Origin: Yamagishiella unicocca
Lineage: Eukaryota; Chlorophyta; Chlorophyceae; Chlamydomonadales; Volvocaceae
Direction: 5' to 3'
Assembly (NCBI GenBank): GCA_003116995.1
Contig: BDSL01000010.1
Span: forward strand, 620,001-684,000
DNA length: 64,000 nucleotides
A program made the translations under genes and the position numbers. Positions 41,739 to 55,125 of the stretch are shown here, one piece after another. Below the pieces are notes generated by a model. It was given only the letters and a program-made list of their open reading frames with translations, made no database searches and was not told the DNA's origin. Positions within the stretch are counted from its first letter, which is position 1. Every line of letters starts with the position of its first letter.

Positions 41739-44700
41739 TCAGGAACGGCCGGGGCTCCGCGGCGGCACAGGGGACTGGGAGCCCTCGCCGCCCAGCAGCG
41801 CGCCTGGATGCGCCTTTTCGCTGTGGCTCAGGCCAGACGCGTAGAAGGCCGACGAGAAACGAATCGTGAGGTTGACGGGCAGCTCGCTGTTCACCACCAC
41901 AACGCGCGAGGAGGAGGAGGTTCGCATGCTCGGGCTGTTGCGACTGCCGTAGCCACTTTGGCCTGAGGTGCTCGGCCGTTGGGGGAAGCCCGAACCCTCG
42001 CCCAAGGGGCTGCCTAGGCCACCGCTCTCGCCGCGCCCCAGGCTGATGGAGCCTCTGCCACCGGCCGGTCGCGAGGACGGAGACCTCACGCTTTGTCCGA
42101 TAGCCACGCACATAAAGGAGTCGGGAGAGTCTGGGTCGCCCTCTTGCACGTCGCCTGAATCGTGGATCTCCAATGGCGTCATGATGGAGTTGAAAGCCTG
42201 CGAACAGGGCGGAGTATGAAAGGATTGGTTTTACCGTAGTCCTCGAAGCAAGTGCGGCGCAGCCGCTCTGCGGGCATGACATGACTAAACCTAAACGACG
42301 GCCGAGACGACAGTCTTTCATTGCGCGCAAAGGACGACAGGCAGCATGCTCGGTATTCCTGGCTTTATCTTCCCCCCAAACGTCGACTTTCACGAGCGAG
42401 ACCGAACGGCGCAGCCCCACAGTCGCGCTTACCTTGTCCATGTAGCGCCGTCGTCTCCAGAGATACAGAACCACTGCGATGATCGCGATTACGACGACCG
42501 GCACCACGACCGCAGCAATGATGGGTCCGGCCTCCACCTTGCGGTTACTGGCGGAGTCACGACTGGGCGGCCCCGTGGCCGGCTGCGGGGGGCTCCCCCC
42601 TTCGTCGCCCCCGCCTCCGCCGACATCGCCAGAGCCTGCCGGCTTCGGCTCCGGCGCGCTGGGCGGAGGACTAGCCGTAGACTGGGTGGCGGTTCCGTTC
42701 TTGCTGTTGTCAGTGTCAAAGGGAGGCGACGGAGGTTCCCCCTTCTCATCGTCGCCGTCACCGTGCTCGGGGCCCGGTGGACGCGGCGGCGACGGTGGCG
42801 GAGGCAGCGGCGGGGGCCGTGGGGCGCCGGCGACCGGGATTGGAGATGGCGGGGGTGGGACCTGGTACACAGAGCTCGGGACCTCGGTGGCGGTGACGCT
42901 GACGACGTGCCACGCGTCCTTGAAGGCGCCATCGAAGGCTGAGGAGGGGTCTGAGGTGAAGGCGGCGGCGGCGGCGTCCGCGTCGGTGTCGCTGTCGCCT
43001 GGCACGTCCACGATCGCGTTGGCGGCGATTTGGTAGGAGGGGGTGGGATCAGCGGCAGCACCGGCGGATGCGGCCAAGGCCATCGCACCAGTGGCCGCAT
43101 CCGTACTCTTGGGCAAGGCCGCGTTGACTGCCGCCTTCCGCTTGCGCGGCGGCGGCGGAGGGCTGGGCGGCGGCGGTGGCGGGGATGCCGGAGTGGAGGG
43201 CGCCAGCACCAGGGACACAGAAATGAGCCGCACCCGACTGGCTGGGACGCCAAAGTGCTCCGCCAGGGCAAACAGCAGGTCGCGAGTGAAGCCGGGGGCC
43301 TCGGTGTCGAAGCTGGGGGAGGGCGACGGCGGCTGGGTGGTGAACCTCAAGGCGAAGTACCGGGGTCGCACAAAGGCCGGCGGCGGCGGCGGCTGCGGCG
43401 GCGACGAAGGTGGTGACGCTGGGAGGTTGGGGCTCTGGGGGTTGGGGGCTAGGAGGAGCCCTGGCGGCGATGGAAGAGGGCGGACGGGTGCCGGCGGGGG
43501 GTAGGCTGGAGGGGGATAGGCAGGCGAGGAATAGGTTGGCGGAGGATAGGCCCGCAAGGGATAAGCGGGTGGGGGGTAGGCCGGTAGGGGGTAGGCTGGT
43601 GGTGGTTGGGCTGGGTTTTGGGCCGGTGGCGGTTGGGCCGGCGGCGGTTGGGCCGGCGACGGTTGGGCCGGCGGCGGTTGCCCCGGCGGCGGTTGGGCCG
43701 GTGGTGGTTGGGCCGGTGGTGGTTGGGTCGGTGGTGGCTGGGTCGGTGGCGGTTTGGCGGGGCCAGCCGGCACCGAAGGCTGCATCCGAGGATCCGCAGG
43801 GGGTTGGGGAGCTGCTACCACGGCATCTGGCGGCGGTTGGGGAGTTGGCAGAGGCAGTCCTGGAGGAGGCGGCGGCGCCGGCACCACGAGGTACTGCGGA
43901 GGTTGGGGAGCTGATATGGGGAGATCTGGCGGAGTTGGAGGATAGGCAGGAGGGGGGGAGAGGGGCTCGGGAGACGGCGGCGGCTTCCGATGCCGGGGGG
44001 CTCGAGGTGGCCGCAAAGGCGGCGGGCTGGGCGGTTGTGACGGTGGGGGTCGCGACGGGATACGCCTGGGCACCCTAGGCGAGCGAGGTCGTTTGGGGGA
44101 TGGTGGGCTGGGCAGTTGCGGCGGCTCCAGGGATGGTGGGCTGGGGCGTGGCGGCTCCAGGGATGGGAGGCTGGGGCGTGGCGGCTCCAGGGATGGTAGG
44201 CTGGGGCGTGGCGGCTCCAGGAGTGGTGGGCTGGGCAGTTGCGGCGGCTCCAGGGACGGTGGGCTGGGGCGTGGTGGCTCCAGGGATGGTGGGCTGGGCA
44301 GTCGCGGCGGCTCCAAGGATGGTGGGCTGGGCAGTTGCGGCGGCTCCAGGGGTGGTAGGCTGGGCGGTTGCGGCGGCTCCAGAGATGGTAGGCTGGGGCG
44401 TGGCGGCTCCAGGGATGGTAGGCTGGGGCGTGGCGGCTCCAGGGATGGTAGGCTGGGCAGTTGCGTCGGCTCCAGGGATGGCGACTCCGTGACCGGTGGC
44501 TGCTGTGGCGGACTTAAAGCGGACACCGGCGAGGGAGGGGGACCTCGCGGAGCTGTCAGGAGAGGGGGGGGAGAGGGCGGCAAGGACGGCGTTGGGGGAA
44601 GGGGTGTTGCCGCCGTTGGTGTGTCTACTGCTGGCGATGGGGAGGGGCTGGAGGGGGCTAGAGGATACGTAGGCGGGGGAGACCGGGGGTTCGGAGGGTA

Positions 44701-47700
44701 AGATGGCGGGGGTGGTGATGGTCGTGTGGGTATGGTTGGCCACGAGTCTAAAGTATCTGGCGGTGGGGCGGGACTGGATGGCGGTGGTGGTCGGTAGACC
44801 GGAGACGATGGAGTTGGGACCAAAGGGGCTGATGGCGGTGGGCCTTCGGCGTCAGGCGATACAGCCGGGCTTGATGGCGGTAGCGGCGGATCGGCCGGCG
44901 GGGGCGATAATGGAGACGACGGACAGGCCGGAGACGATGGTGATGGGACCGAAGGGGCTGATGGCGGCGGGCCTTCGGCGTCAGGCGCTGCAGCCGGGCT
45001 TGATGGCGGTGGCGGCGGATAGGCCGGTGGGGGCGACAGTGGAGACAAAGGATTGGCTGGAGAAGACGGAGTTGGGTCCGAAGGGGCTGACGGCGGCGGG
45101 TCTTCAGCGTCAGGCGCGGCAGCCGGGCTTGCTGGTGGTGGCGGCAGATAGGCCAGTGGGGGCGACAGTGGAGACGAAGGATAGGGCGGAGAAGATGGGG
45201 TTGGGACCGAAGGGGCTGACGGCGGCGGGTCTTCAGCGTCAGGCGCTGCAGCCGGGCTTGCTGGTGGTGGCGGCGGATAGGCCGGTGGGGGCGACAGTGG
45301 AGACGAAGGATTGGCTGGAGAAGATTGCATTGGGACCGAAGGGGCTGACGGCGGCGGGCCTTCAGCGTCAGGCGCGGCAGCCGGGCTTGCTGGTGGTGGC
45401 GGCGGATAGGCCGGTGGGGGCGATAGTGGAGACGAAGGATAGGCCGGAGAAGATGGAGTTGGGACCGAAGGGGCTGACGGCGGCGGGCCTTCAGCGTCAG
45501 GCGCTGCATCCGGGCTGGATGGCGGTGGCGGAGGATAGGCCGGTGGGGGCGATAGTGGAGACGAAGGATAGGGCGGAGAAGATGGAGTTGGGACCGAAGG
45601 GGCTGATGGCGGCGGGCCTTCAGCGTCAGGCGATGCAGCCGGGCTTGATGGCGGTGGCGGAGGATAGGCCGGCGGGGGCGACATTGGAGACGGAGGATAG
45701 GCCGGAGAAGATTGCATTGGGACCGAAGGGGCTGACGGCGGCGGGCCTTCAGCGTCAGGCGCGGCAGCCGGGCTTGCTGGTGGTGGCGGCGGATAGGCCG
45801 GTGGGGGCGATAGTGGAGACGAAGGATAGGCCGGAGAAGATGGAGTTGGGACCGAAGGGGCTGACGGCGGCGGGCCTTCAGCGTCAGGCGATGCAGCCGG
45901 GCTTGATGGCGGTGGCGGAGGATAGGCCGGCGGGGGCGACATTGGAGACGGAGGATAGGCCGGAGAAGATGGCATTGGGACCGAAGGGGCTGACGGCGGC
46001 GGGCCTTCAGCGTAAGGCGCGGCAGCCGGGCTTGCTGGTGGTGGCGGCGGATCGGCCGGTGGGGGCGATAGTGGAGACGAAGGATAGGCCGGAGAAGATG
46101 GAGTTGGGACCGAAGGGGCTGACGGCGGCGGGCCTTCAGCGTCAGGCGCTGCATCCGGGCTGGATGGCGGTGGCGGAGGATAGGCCGGTGGGGGCGATAG
46201 TGGAGACGAAGGATAGGGCGGAGAAGATGGAGTTGGGACCGAAGGGGCTGACGGCGGCGGGCCTTCAGCGTCAGGCGCGGCAGCCGGGCTTGCTGGTGGT
46301 GGCGGCGGATAGGCCGGTGGGGGCGATAGTGGAGACGAAGGATAGGCCGGAGAAGATGGAGTTGGGACCGAAGGGGCTGACGGCGGCGGGCCTTCAGCGT
46401 CAGGCGATGCAGCCGGGCTTGATGGCGGTGGCGGAGGATAGGCCGGCGGGGGCGACATTGGAGACGGAGGATAGGCCGGAGAAGATGGCATTGGGACCGA
46501 AGGGGCTGACGGCGGCGGGCCTTCAGCGTAAGGCGCGGCAGCCGGGCTTGCTGGTGGTGGCGGCGGATAGGCCGGTGGGGGCGATAGTGGAGACGAAGGA
46601 TAGGCCGGAGAAGATGGAGTTGGGACCGAAGGGGCTGACGGCGGCGGGCCTTCAGCGTCAGGCGCTGCATCCGGGCTGGATGGCGGTGGCGGCGGATAGG
46701 CCGGTGGGGGCGACAGTGGAGACGAAGGATAGGCCGGAGAAGATGGAGTTGGGACCGAAGGGGCTGACGGCGGCGGGCCTTCGGCGTCAGGCGCTGCAGC
46801 CGGGCTTGCTGGCGGTGGCGGCGGATAGGCCGGCGGGGGCGACAGTGGAGACGAAGGATTGGCTGGAGAAGATGGAGTTGGGACCGAAGGGGCTGACGGC
46901 GGCGGGCCTTCAGCGTCAGGCGCGGCAGCCGGGCTTGCTGGTGGTGGCGGCGGATAGGCCGGTGGGGGCGATAGTGGAGACGAAGGATAGGCCGGAGAAG
47001 ATGGAGTTGGGACCGAAGGGGCTGACGGCGGCGGGCCTTCAGCGTCAGGCGCTGCATCCGGGCTGGATGGCGGTGGCGGCGGATAGGCCGGTGGGGGCGG
47101 CAGTGGAGACGAAGGATAGGCCGGAGAAGATGGAGTTGGGACCGAAGGGGCTGACGGCGGCGGGCCTTCAGCGTCAGGCGATGCAGCCGGGCTTGATGGC
47201 GGTGGCGGAGGATAGGCCGGCGGGGGCGACATTGGAGACGGAGGATAGGCCGGAGAAGATGGCATTGGGACCGAAGGGGCTGACGGCGGCGGGCCTTCAG
47301 CGTCAGGCGATGCAGCCGGGCTTGATGGCGGTGGCGGCGGATAGGCCGGCGGGGGCGACATTGGAGACGGAGGATAGGCCGGAGAAGATGGAGTTGGGAC
47401 CGAAGGGGCTGACGGCGGCGGGCCTTCAGCGTCAGGCGCTGCATCCGGGCTGGATGGCGGTGGCGGCGGATAGGCCGGTGGGGGCGACAGTGGAGACGAA
47501 GGATAGGCCGGAGAAGATGGAGTTGGGACCGAAGGGGCTGACGGCGGCGGGCCTTCAGCGTCAGGCGCTGCAGCCGGGCTTGCTGGTGGTGGCGGCGGAT
47601 AGGCCGGTGGGGGCGACAGTGGAGACGAAGGATTGGCCGGAGAAGATTGAGTTGGGACCGAAGGGGCTGACGGCGGCGGGCCTTCAGCGTCAGGCGCTGC

Positions 47701-50700
47701 AGCCGGGCTTGATGGCGGTGGCGGCGGATAGGGCGGCGGGTACGGCATTGGAGACGAAGGATAGGCCGGAGAAGACGGGGTTGGGAACGTAGGGCCCGAT
47801 GGCGGCGGGCCTTCAGCGTCAGGCGCTGCAGCCGGGCTTGATGGCGGTGGCGGCGGATAGGGCGGCGGGTACGGCATTGGAGACGAAGGATAGGCCGGAG
47901 AAGATGGGGTTGGGAACGAAGGGCCCGTTGGCGGCGGGCCTTCAGCGTCAGGCGCTGCAGCCGGGCTTGATGGCGGTGGCGGCGGATAGGGCGGCGGGTA
48001 CGGCATTGGAGACGAAGGATAGGCCGGAGAAGATGGGGTTGGGAACGAAGGGCCCGTTGGCGGCGGGCCTTCAGCGTCAGGCGCTGCAGCCGGGCTTGAT
48101 GGCGGTGGCGGCGGATAGGGCGGCGGGTACGACAGTGGAGACGAAGGATAGGCCGGAGAAAATGGAGTTGGGAACGAAGGGCCCGATGGCGGCGGGCCTT
48201 CAGCGTCAGGCGCGGCAGCCGGGCTTGCTGGTGGTGGCGGCGGATAGGCCGGTGGGGGCGACAGTGGAGACGAAGGATTGGCCGGAGAAGATGGAGTTGG
48301 GACCGAAGGGGCTGACGGCGGCGGGCCTTCAGCGTCAGGCGCTGCAGCCGGGCTTGATGGCGGTGGCGGCGGATAGGGCGGCGGGTACGGCATTGGAGAC
48401 GAAGGATAGGCCGGAGAAGATGGGGTTGGGGAGGAAGGGCCCGATGGCGGCGGGCCTTCAGCGTCAGGCGCTGCAGCCGGGCTTGATGGCGGTGGCGGCG
48501 GATAGGGCGGCGGGTACGGCATTGGAGACGAAGGATAGGCCGGAGAAGATGGGGTTGGGAACGAAGGGCCCGATGGCGGCGGGCCTTCAGCGTCAGGCGC
48601 TGCAGCCGGGCTTGATGGCGGTGGCGGCGGATAGGGCGGCGAGTACGACAGTGGAGACGAAGGATCGGCCGGAGAAGATGGAGTTGGGAACGAAGGGCCC
48701 GATGGCGGCGGGCCTTCAGCGTCAGGAGCTGCAGCCGGGCTTGATGGCGGCGGCGGCGGATAGGGCGGCGGGGGCGACATTGGAGACGAAGGATAGGCCG
48801 GAGAAGATGGGGTTGGGAACGAAGGGCCCGATGGCGGCGGGCCTTCAGCGTCAGGCGCTGCAGCCGGGCTTGATGGCGGTGGCGGCGGATAGGGCGGCGG
48901 GTACGACAGTGGAGACGAAGGATTGGCCGGAGAAGATGGGGTTGGGAACGAAGGGCCCGATGGCGGCGGGCCTTCAGCGTCAGGCGCTGCAGCCGGGCTT
49001 GATGGCGGTGGCGGCGGATAGGGCGGCGGGTACGACAGTGGAGACGAAGGATAGGCCGGAGAAGATGGGGTTGGGAACGTAGGGCCCGATGGCGGCGGGC
49101 CTTCAGCGTCAGGCGCTGCAGCCGGGCTTGATGGCGGTGGCGGCGGATAGGGCGGCGGGTACGACAGTGGAGACGAAGGATAGGCCGGAGAAGATGGGGT
49201 TGGGAACGAAGGGCCCGATGGCGGCGGGCCTTCAGCGTCAGGCGCTGCAGCCGGGCTTGATGGCGGCGGCGGCGGATAGGGCGGCGGATGCGACATTGCG
49301 GAAGTAGGGTAGGCTGGTGGGGGCCTTGTTGGGGCCGATGATGGCTGGATGGGAGCAGACCAGGTGGGGCCACCAGGTGGTTGCTCCAGGGAAGCCGGTA
49401 GGGCTGGTTTCGGCGCATCTGGAGCGTCGGGAACCATAGGGGAATCTCCAGTTGGGCCGGAAGGAGGGAGCAATGGAGAAGGCGGTGGAGGCGCCGGTGG
49501 AGATGGTGGCATTCGTGGTGGTGGTCGGGGGGGAGGCGGCGACCGACGAGGACGTGGTGGCAGCGGCTGCAGTGGTGGTTGCAGGAACGGGGGCACCGCC
49601 GACTGAGGTATCGCCGACTGAGGCACCGGTGAGGCGTCAGGCAGCGCACTGGGCGGGGATGCACCGGGCGAGCTGCTGGAAGGTTCCGGATCCGGACTGG
49701 ACTGGACTGGGGGGTTGTGGGGGGCACCCGGCGGTGCCGTCGGCGGAGTTTGTGGAGGCGGCGGCGGCGCCTGCAGCGCCACGGCTACTCGCTGGATGCC
49801 GTACTGGGTACGGAAGGCCTGGTTGAAGAAGGTGAGGGGACGCCGCCGCAGCGCCGCCAGCGCGTCGTCGACGTCATCTGCGGAGCGGTCCTCTGGGTCG
49901 AACGACACCACCGACTCCACCAACACGGCCGCGCCGTCTCGCTGTGACACCACCACCACCGGGGTGCTGAGGGCACCGGCGGCGGCGGTCACAGAGGCCT
50001 GAGAGGATGCAGCGGGGGGCCAGGGGGCCGCTTGGCGGTTAGCACGGTTGCGGCCCAACCGCCCCTCCCAACCACGGTCACCATCACCATCAAGGACCCC
50101 CCCATCACGGTCACCATTACCATCATGGCCCAACCGGCTCCCCCAAAAGTCGCTCACCTGTACAGCAGCCACGAAGGCAGCCTTGGTGTCCATGTCGTCC
50201 AGCAACGCACTTGCGTTGACGCTGAAAACGACCGAAACCCTGCGGCTTTCAACCAGCGGGGGGCCAGCGGGCGGGCTGCTTGCTGGCGGCAAAGTGGGGG
50301 AGCTGGCTGGACCAGCGGGCCGCCTCGGCGGGGCCTTGGGTGACTTTGGTGCCTTGGGAGGCCTCGGATAAGGCGGCGATGGGCTGGGCGGCTCCAGGGA
50401 AGGGGCGACAGGGAAAGGCGCTGACGGACTGAGTGGTGGTGGGAGATCTGAAGGTGGCGGCGGGTCAACAGGAGGATCCTCCTCGTCCTTTGTGTCCAAG
50501 GGAATGCGGTGGGGACTGGGCGAGTGGGGGGGAAGGTGCGCAATAGGGGGCGGAAGGTGGGGCGGCGGCGGCAGTGCCGGCGGCGCAGGGCTAGGCGGTT
50601 GCCCTGGTTGCGGCGGTGCGGGGCTGGGTGGCTGTCGCGGCGGCGGCGGCGGCACAGGACTGGAAGGCAGCCCGCGCGGCGGCGGCGGGGGAATGAAAGG

Positions 50701-53700
50701 CCGCTCTGGCGGCGGCGGTGCAGGGCTGGGCGGCTGTCGCGGCGGCGGTGGCAGCGCAGGGTTTCGTGGCTGCCATGGATATAGAGGCGCAGGGCTGGGT
50801 GGCTCCGGGATCCTGGGGGATTGCGGTTGAAGGGGCGGGGGGCTGGGCGGCGGCGGGCTCGCACGAGGTTTACGAGGCGGGCTGCGAGGTCTGCGAGGCT
50901 TCGGCGGTTGAAGCAGGGGCGGGAATAGGCTGAGTGGCTCCGGCGAGGGAGGCGCCGGCAGCGGCGGCCATAGGCTGGGCTGCGAGGGTGATGGCGGCGG
51001 TGGGGACGGCCATGTCGGCATTAACGGGCGGGGGGATGGCGGGGGGAGCGGGCAAGGTGGCGAAGTCAGAGGCTGCGCTGGGCTTGAAGGGTACGGCGGC
51101 GGTGCAGGGCTAGGTGGCTGTAGCGGCGGCGGCGGTACCGGGCCAGGTGGCTGTAGCGGCGGCGGCGCGGGGCTGGGTGGCGGCGGCGGTGCAATGCTGG
51201 GCGGGTGCCCTGGTGGCGGCGGCGCGGGGCTGGAAGGACGCTCTGGCGGCGGCGGTGCCGGGCTAGGAGGCTGTAGTGGCGGCGGCGGCGAAGGGCTGGG
51301 TGGTTGCCATGGGTAAAAAGGCGCAGGGTTGGGTGGCCGCCCTGGCGGCGGCGGCGCGGGGCTGGAAGGACGTTCTGGCGGCGGCGGTGCCGGGCTGGGT
51401 GGCTGTAGCAGCGGTGGCGGTGCCGGGCTAGGAGGCTGTAGCGGTGGCGGCGGCGCAGGGCTGGGTGGATGCCCTGGCGGCGGCGGCGCAGGCCTTGGTG
51501 ACGGCGGTGCAGGACTGGGTGGCTGTAGCGGCGGCGGTGGCAGCGCAGGGTTTCGTGGCTGCCATGGATATAGAGGCGCAGGGCTGGGTGGCTCCGGGAT
51601 CCTGGGGGATTGCGGTTGAAGGGGCGTGGGACTAGGCGGCGGCGGGCTCGCCCGAGGTTTACGAGGCGGGCTGCGAGGTCTGCGAGGCTTCGGCGGTTGA
51701 AGCAGGGGTGGGGATGGGCTGAGTGGCTCCGGCGAGGGAGGCGCCGGCAGCGGCGGCCATGGGCTGGGCTGCGAGAGTGATGGCGGCGGTGGGGACGGCC
51801 ATGTCGGCATTAACGGGCGGGGGGATGGCGGGGGGAGCGGGCTAGGGGGCGACATCAGAGGCTGCGCTGGGCTTGGAGGGTACGGACTGGGGCCAGGACT
51901 GGATGGGTACAGTAGCGGTGAGCTAGGCGGACGTCGTGGCGGTGGCCCCGAAATGCTTGCCGAGGAAGAGAAGGGCGGAGACGGAGGGCGTTCCGGCTGG
52001 CCTGGTGGCGGCGGCGGTGCAGGGCTGGGTGGCTGCCATGGGTAAAGAGGCGCAGGGTTGGGTGGCAGCCCTGGCGGCGGCGGCTCGGGGCTTGAAGGAC
52101 GTTCTGGCGGCGGCGGTGCCGGGCTGGGTGGCTGTAGTGGTGGCGGCGGTGCCGGGCTGGGTGGCTGTAGCGGCGGCGGCGGTGCCGGGCTAGGTGGCTG
52201 TAGCGGCGGCGGCGGTGCAGGGCTGGGTGGCTGCCATGGGTAAAGAGGCGCAGGGTTGGGTGGCAGCCCTGGCGGCGGCGGCTCGGGGCTTGAAGGACGT
52301 CCTGGCGGCGGCGGTGCCGGGCTGGGTGGCTGTAGCGGCTGCGGCGGTGCCGGGCTGGGTGGCTGTAGCGGCGGCGGCGGTGCAGGGCTGGGTGGCTGTA
52401 GCGGCGGCGGCGGTGCAGGGCTGGGTGGCTGCCATGGGTAAAGAGGCGCAGGGTTGGGTGGCCGCCCTGGCGGCGGCGGGTCGGGGCTGGAAGGACGTTC
52501 TGGCGGCGGCGGTGCCGGGCTGGGTGGCTGTAGTGGTGGCGGCGGTGCCGGGCTGGGTGGCTGTAGCGGCGGCGGCGGTGCCGGGCTAGGTGGCTGTAGC
52601 GGCGGCGGCGGTGCAGGGCTGGGTGGCTGCCATGGGTAAAGAGGCGCAGGGTTGGGTGGCAGCCCTGGCGGCGGCGGCTCGGGACTTGAAGGACGTCCTG
52701 GCGGCGGCGGTGCCGGGCTGGGTGGCTGTAGCGGCGGCGGCGGTGCCGGGCTAGGTGGCTGTAGCGGCGGCGGCGGTGCAGGGCTGGGTGGCTGTAGCGG
52801 CGGCGGCGGTGCAGGGCTGGGTGGCTGCCATGGGTAAAGAGGCGCAGGGTTGGGTGGCAGCCCTGGCGGCGGCGGCTTGGGGCTTGAAGGACGTCCTGGC
52901 GGCGGCGGTGCCGGGCTGGGTGGCTGTAGCGGCGGCGGCGGTGCCGGGCTAGGTGGCTGTAGCGGCGGCGGCGGTGCCGGGCTGGGTGGCTGTAGCGGCG
53001 GCGGCGGTGCCGGGCTAGGTGGCTGTAGCGGCGGCGGCGGTGCAGGGCTGGGTGGCTGTAGCGGCGGCGGCGGTGCAGGGCTGGGTGGCTGCCATGGGTA
53101 AAGAGGCGCAGGGTTGGGTGGCAGCCCTGGCGGCGGCGGGTCGGGGCTGGAAGGACGTTCTGGCGGCGGCGGTGCCGGGCTGGGTGGCTGTAGCGGCGGC
53201 GGCGGTGCCGGGCTGGGTGGCTGTAGCGGCGGCGGTGATGCAGGGCTGGGTGGCTGCCCTGGCGGCGGCGGCGGCGGTGCAGGGCTGGGCGGCTGTCGCG
53301 GCGGCGGTGGCAGCGCAGGGTTTCGTGGCTGCCATGGATACAGAGGCGCAGGGCTGGGTGGCTCCGGGATCCTGGGGGATTGCGGTTGAAGGGGCGTGGG
53401 GCTGGGCGGCGGCGGGCTCGCCCGAGGTTTACGAGGCGGGCTGCGAGGTCTGCGAGGCTTCGGCGGTTGAAGCAGGGGCGGGGATGGGTCCGGCGAGGGA
53501 GGCTCCGGCAGCGGCGGCCATGGGCTGGGCGGCGAGGGTGATGGCGGCGGTGGGGACGGCCATGTCGGCATTAACGGGCGGGGAGATGGCGGTGGGAGCG
53601 GGCTAGGCGGCGACGTCAGGTGCTGCGCTGGGCTTGGAGGGTACGGACTGGGGCCAGGACTGGATGGGTACAGCGGTGGCGAGCTGGGCGAGCTGGGTGG

Positions 53701-55125
53701 ACGCCTTGGCAGGGGGCCGGGAACGCTTGTCGAGGTGCCTGAGGGCGTTGTTGTTGCCCCAGGTTTGGCTGGCTCGAGAGTTGTTGCCCCAGGGCTGGCT
53801 GGCTCAAGAGTTGTTGCCCCAGGGCTGGCTGGCTCGAGAGTTGGTGCCCCAGGGCTGGCTGGCTCGGGAGTTGGTGCCCCAGGGCTGGCTGGCTCGGGAG
53901 TTGGTGCCCCAGGGCTGGCTGGCTGGTGCAGCGGAAGGCGGGGCGGATTGAGAGGCCCCAGCGGCACTGGGTTGGGTGGGTAGAACGGCAGAGGCGACTG
54001 GCTGAGAGGGTAGGGCGGCAGCGGTGGCGGGTGCGGCGGCGGTGGATTCGGGATCCGCGGAAACGGGGGCAAAGGCGGCTGGGGGCTGGGCGGCAAGGGC
54101 GGCGACGGCGGCTGGGGGCTGGGCGGCACAGGCAGAAGAGGCGGCTGAGGGCTGGGAGGACCGGGCGATGGCAGTGGCGGGGTCCTGGGCGGCGAGCTCA
54201 CCCGCGGCGGGCTCGGCGGAGATTTGGGTTTTGGCGGGGACCTGGGCTTTGGGGGGGGCTTCGGAGGCACAGACGGCCGGAGCGGGGGCAGGCTGTCATC
54301 CACAAACCGTGGGGGGACCCGTGGCGGGCTGTAATCTAGCGACCCTGGTAGAGGCGAGCTGGGCGTCAGATGCTTCACCCGCGGAGGCGGCCGTGGGAGC
54401 GGAGGCGGTCGTGGGGGCGGCGCGGGCCGTGGCGGCGAAGAGGGCCGCGGGGCCGGAGGCGGTCGTGGGCCAAGCGGCGGCTGTGCGGCTGGTTCCCCGG
54501 GCCGGGCGGGTGCAGGCGGAGCAGCAGGTTGGGGGCTGGGCGGCGCCCCAAGGGGCGGGACTGGGCTGGGCGGCCCAGAGGGTTGCTGCTGAGGCGCGGG
54601 CAGCTGCGGCGGAGAAGGGGCCGGGCTGGGGTCCCCCTCTGCTGGCGGCTTGCGGCTGGGGTCTGGAGGCTGCTGCCAGGACGGAGGGTAGCCTGCGATG
54701 ACCGGTCGCTGAGGCCTGGGGCCGGGTATGGAAGGCCCAGGCGGCCCAGCGGGCTCGGGCTCTCTGGGCGATGCAGGGTAGCCGGGGGTTGGGTGCGCCC
54801 AGTGCGCCGCCGGCAAGGGACTCGGTTGCGGCGACCTGACGGGTGCGGGCCAGACCGGAGGCGTGGGCTCGGCCTGCCAGGCCGGCTGTTGCACAGGGTC
54901 CCATGGGTCCTGCGCTCCGTACCCTGCCGCCGCCGCCGCCGCCGCCGGCAGTAGCAGCGATGCGGTCAGCACCGCCAGCAGCGCAGCTACTGCCGAACGG
55001 AAGGCGCCCAGCGGCTGCCGTGTCTGCTGCTTCCGGCAGCGCGAGGCGGCGGAGGACGAGCACGGCAACGTCCTCCGCTGCTGCTGCTGCTGCCGCTGAT
55101 CCTCCTGCCGTCGGTCGCCATGCAT
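41739..55125 (-). CDS. Giant Pro-rich single-pass surface protein with twin folded modules (about 4,330 aa)
   Basis: Minus exons 55125-50158, 49998-42433 and 42197-41739. The ATG at 55125 gives a long n-region, then a hydrophobic signal ([16 protein letters not shown]) at about 42-60; the frame stays open upstream, so ATG 55671 (adding 182 acidic/Gln-rich residues) is an alternative. Most of the protein is [14 protein letters not shown] and similar motifs, the substrate of Pro hydroxylation and glycosylation in algal walls. Two non-repetitive modules look alike: residues about 1620-1735 ([10 protein letters not shown] ... [18 protein letters not shown]) and about 3866-4036 (RYFALRFTT ... [18 protein letters not shown]), each strand-helix-strand twice over, SEA- or ferredoxin-like in style (inference). 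A membrane helix ([20 protein letters not shown]) with RRRRY stop-transfer ends at about 4174, then a 152-residue Ser-rich cytosolic tail. The 159-base intron at 49999-50157 is in frame but splits module 1, and its removal makes the module match better. Adhesin, agglutinin-like or wall-anchor roles are possible; none is shown. Confidence 0.75.
44760..49300 (-). repeat. 129-bp (43-aa) tandem array, about 35 copies, inside the giant Pro-rich gene
   Basis: Each unit encodes [18 protein letters not shown] followed by SSPAYPSSP and a PPPYPPPPP run. Units differ by few residues (SAPSVPTP versus [14 protein letters not shown] or ADP), and neighbouring blocks share variants. Because 129 is a multiple of three, other frames also stay open across the array. 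Confidence 0.95.
52010..53280 (-). repeat. 198-bp higher-order array built of 33-bp units
   Basis: Blocks recur at 198-base spacing (about 52058, 52256, 52454, 52652, 52850), each made of several copies of [11 protein letters not shown] (33 bases) plus the segment [12 protein letters not shown]. Less regular relatives extend to about 50500. Confidence 0.9.
53757..53930 (-). repeat. 30-bp (10-aa) tandem repeat, about six copies
   Basis: Encodes [14 protein letters not shown] units near the N-terminal part of the giant Pro-rich protein. Units vary between APTPEP and ATTLEP. Confidence 0.9.

Noticed and set aside
44703..49082. Long plus-strand open frames (about 1,029 and 427 residues) with a Met/Glu/Gly/Ala-rich repeat
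   Set aside because: They are antisense to the 129-bp array of the giant Pro-rich gene; the unit length is divisible by three and lacks stops in this frame. No independent start, intron or motif.
44748..49727. A 1,659-residue Arg/His-rich frame on the minus strand
   Set aside because: It is a shifted frame of the same array and ends where the array ends. The composition ([22 protein letters not shown]) is an artefact of the Pro-codon repeat.
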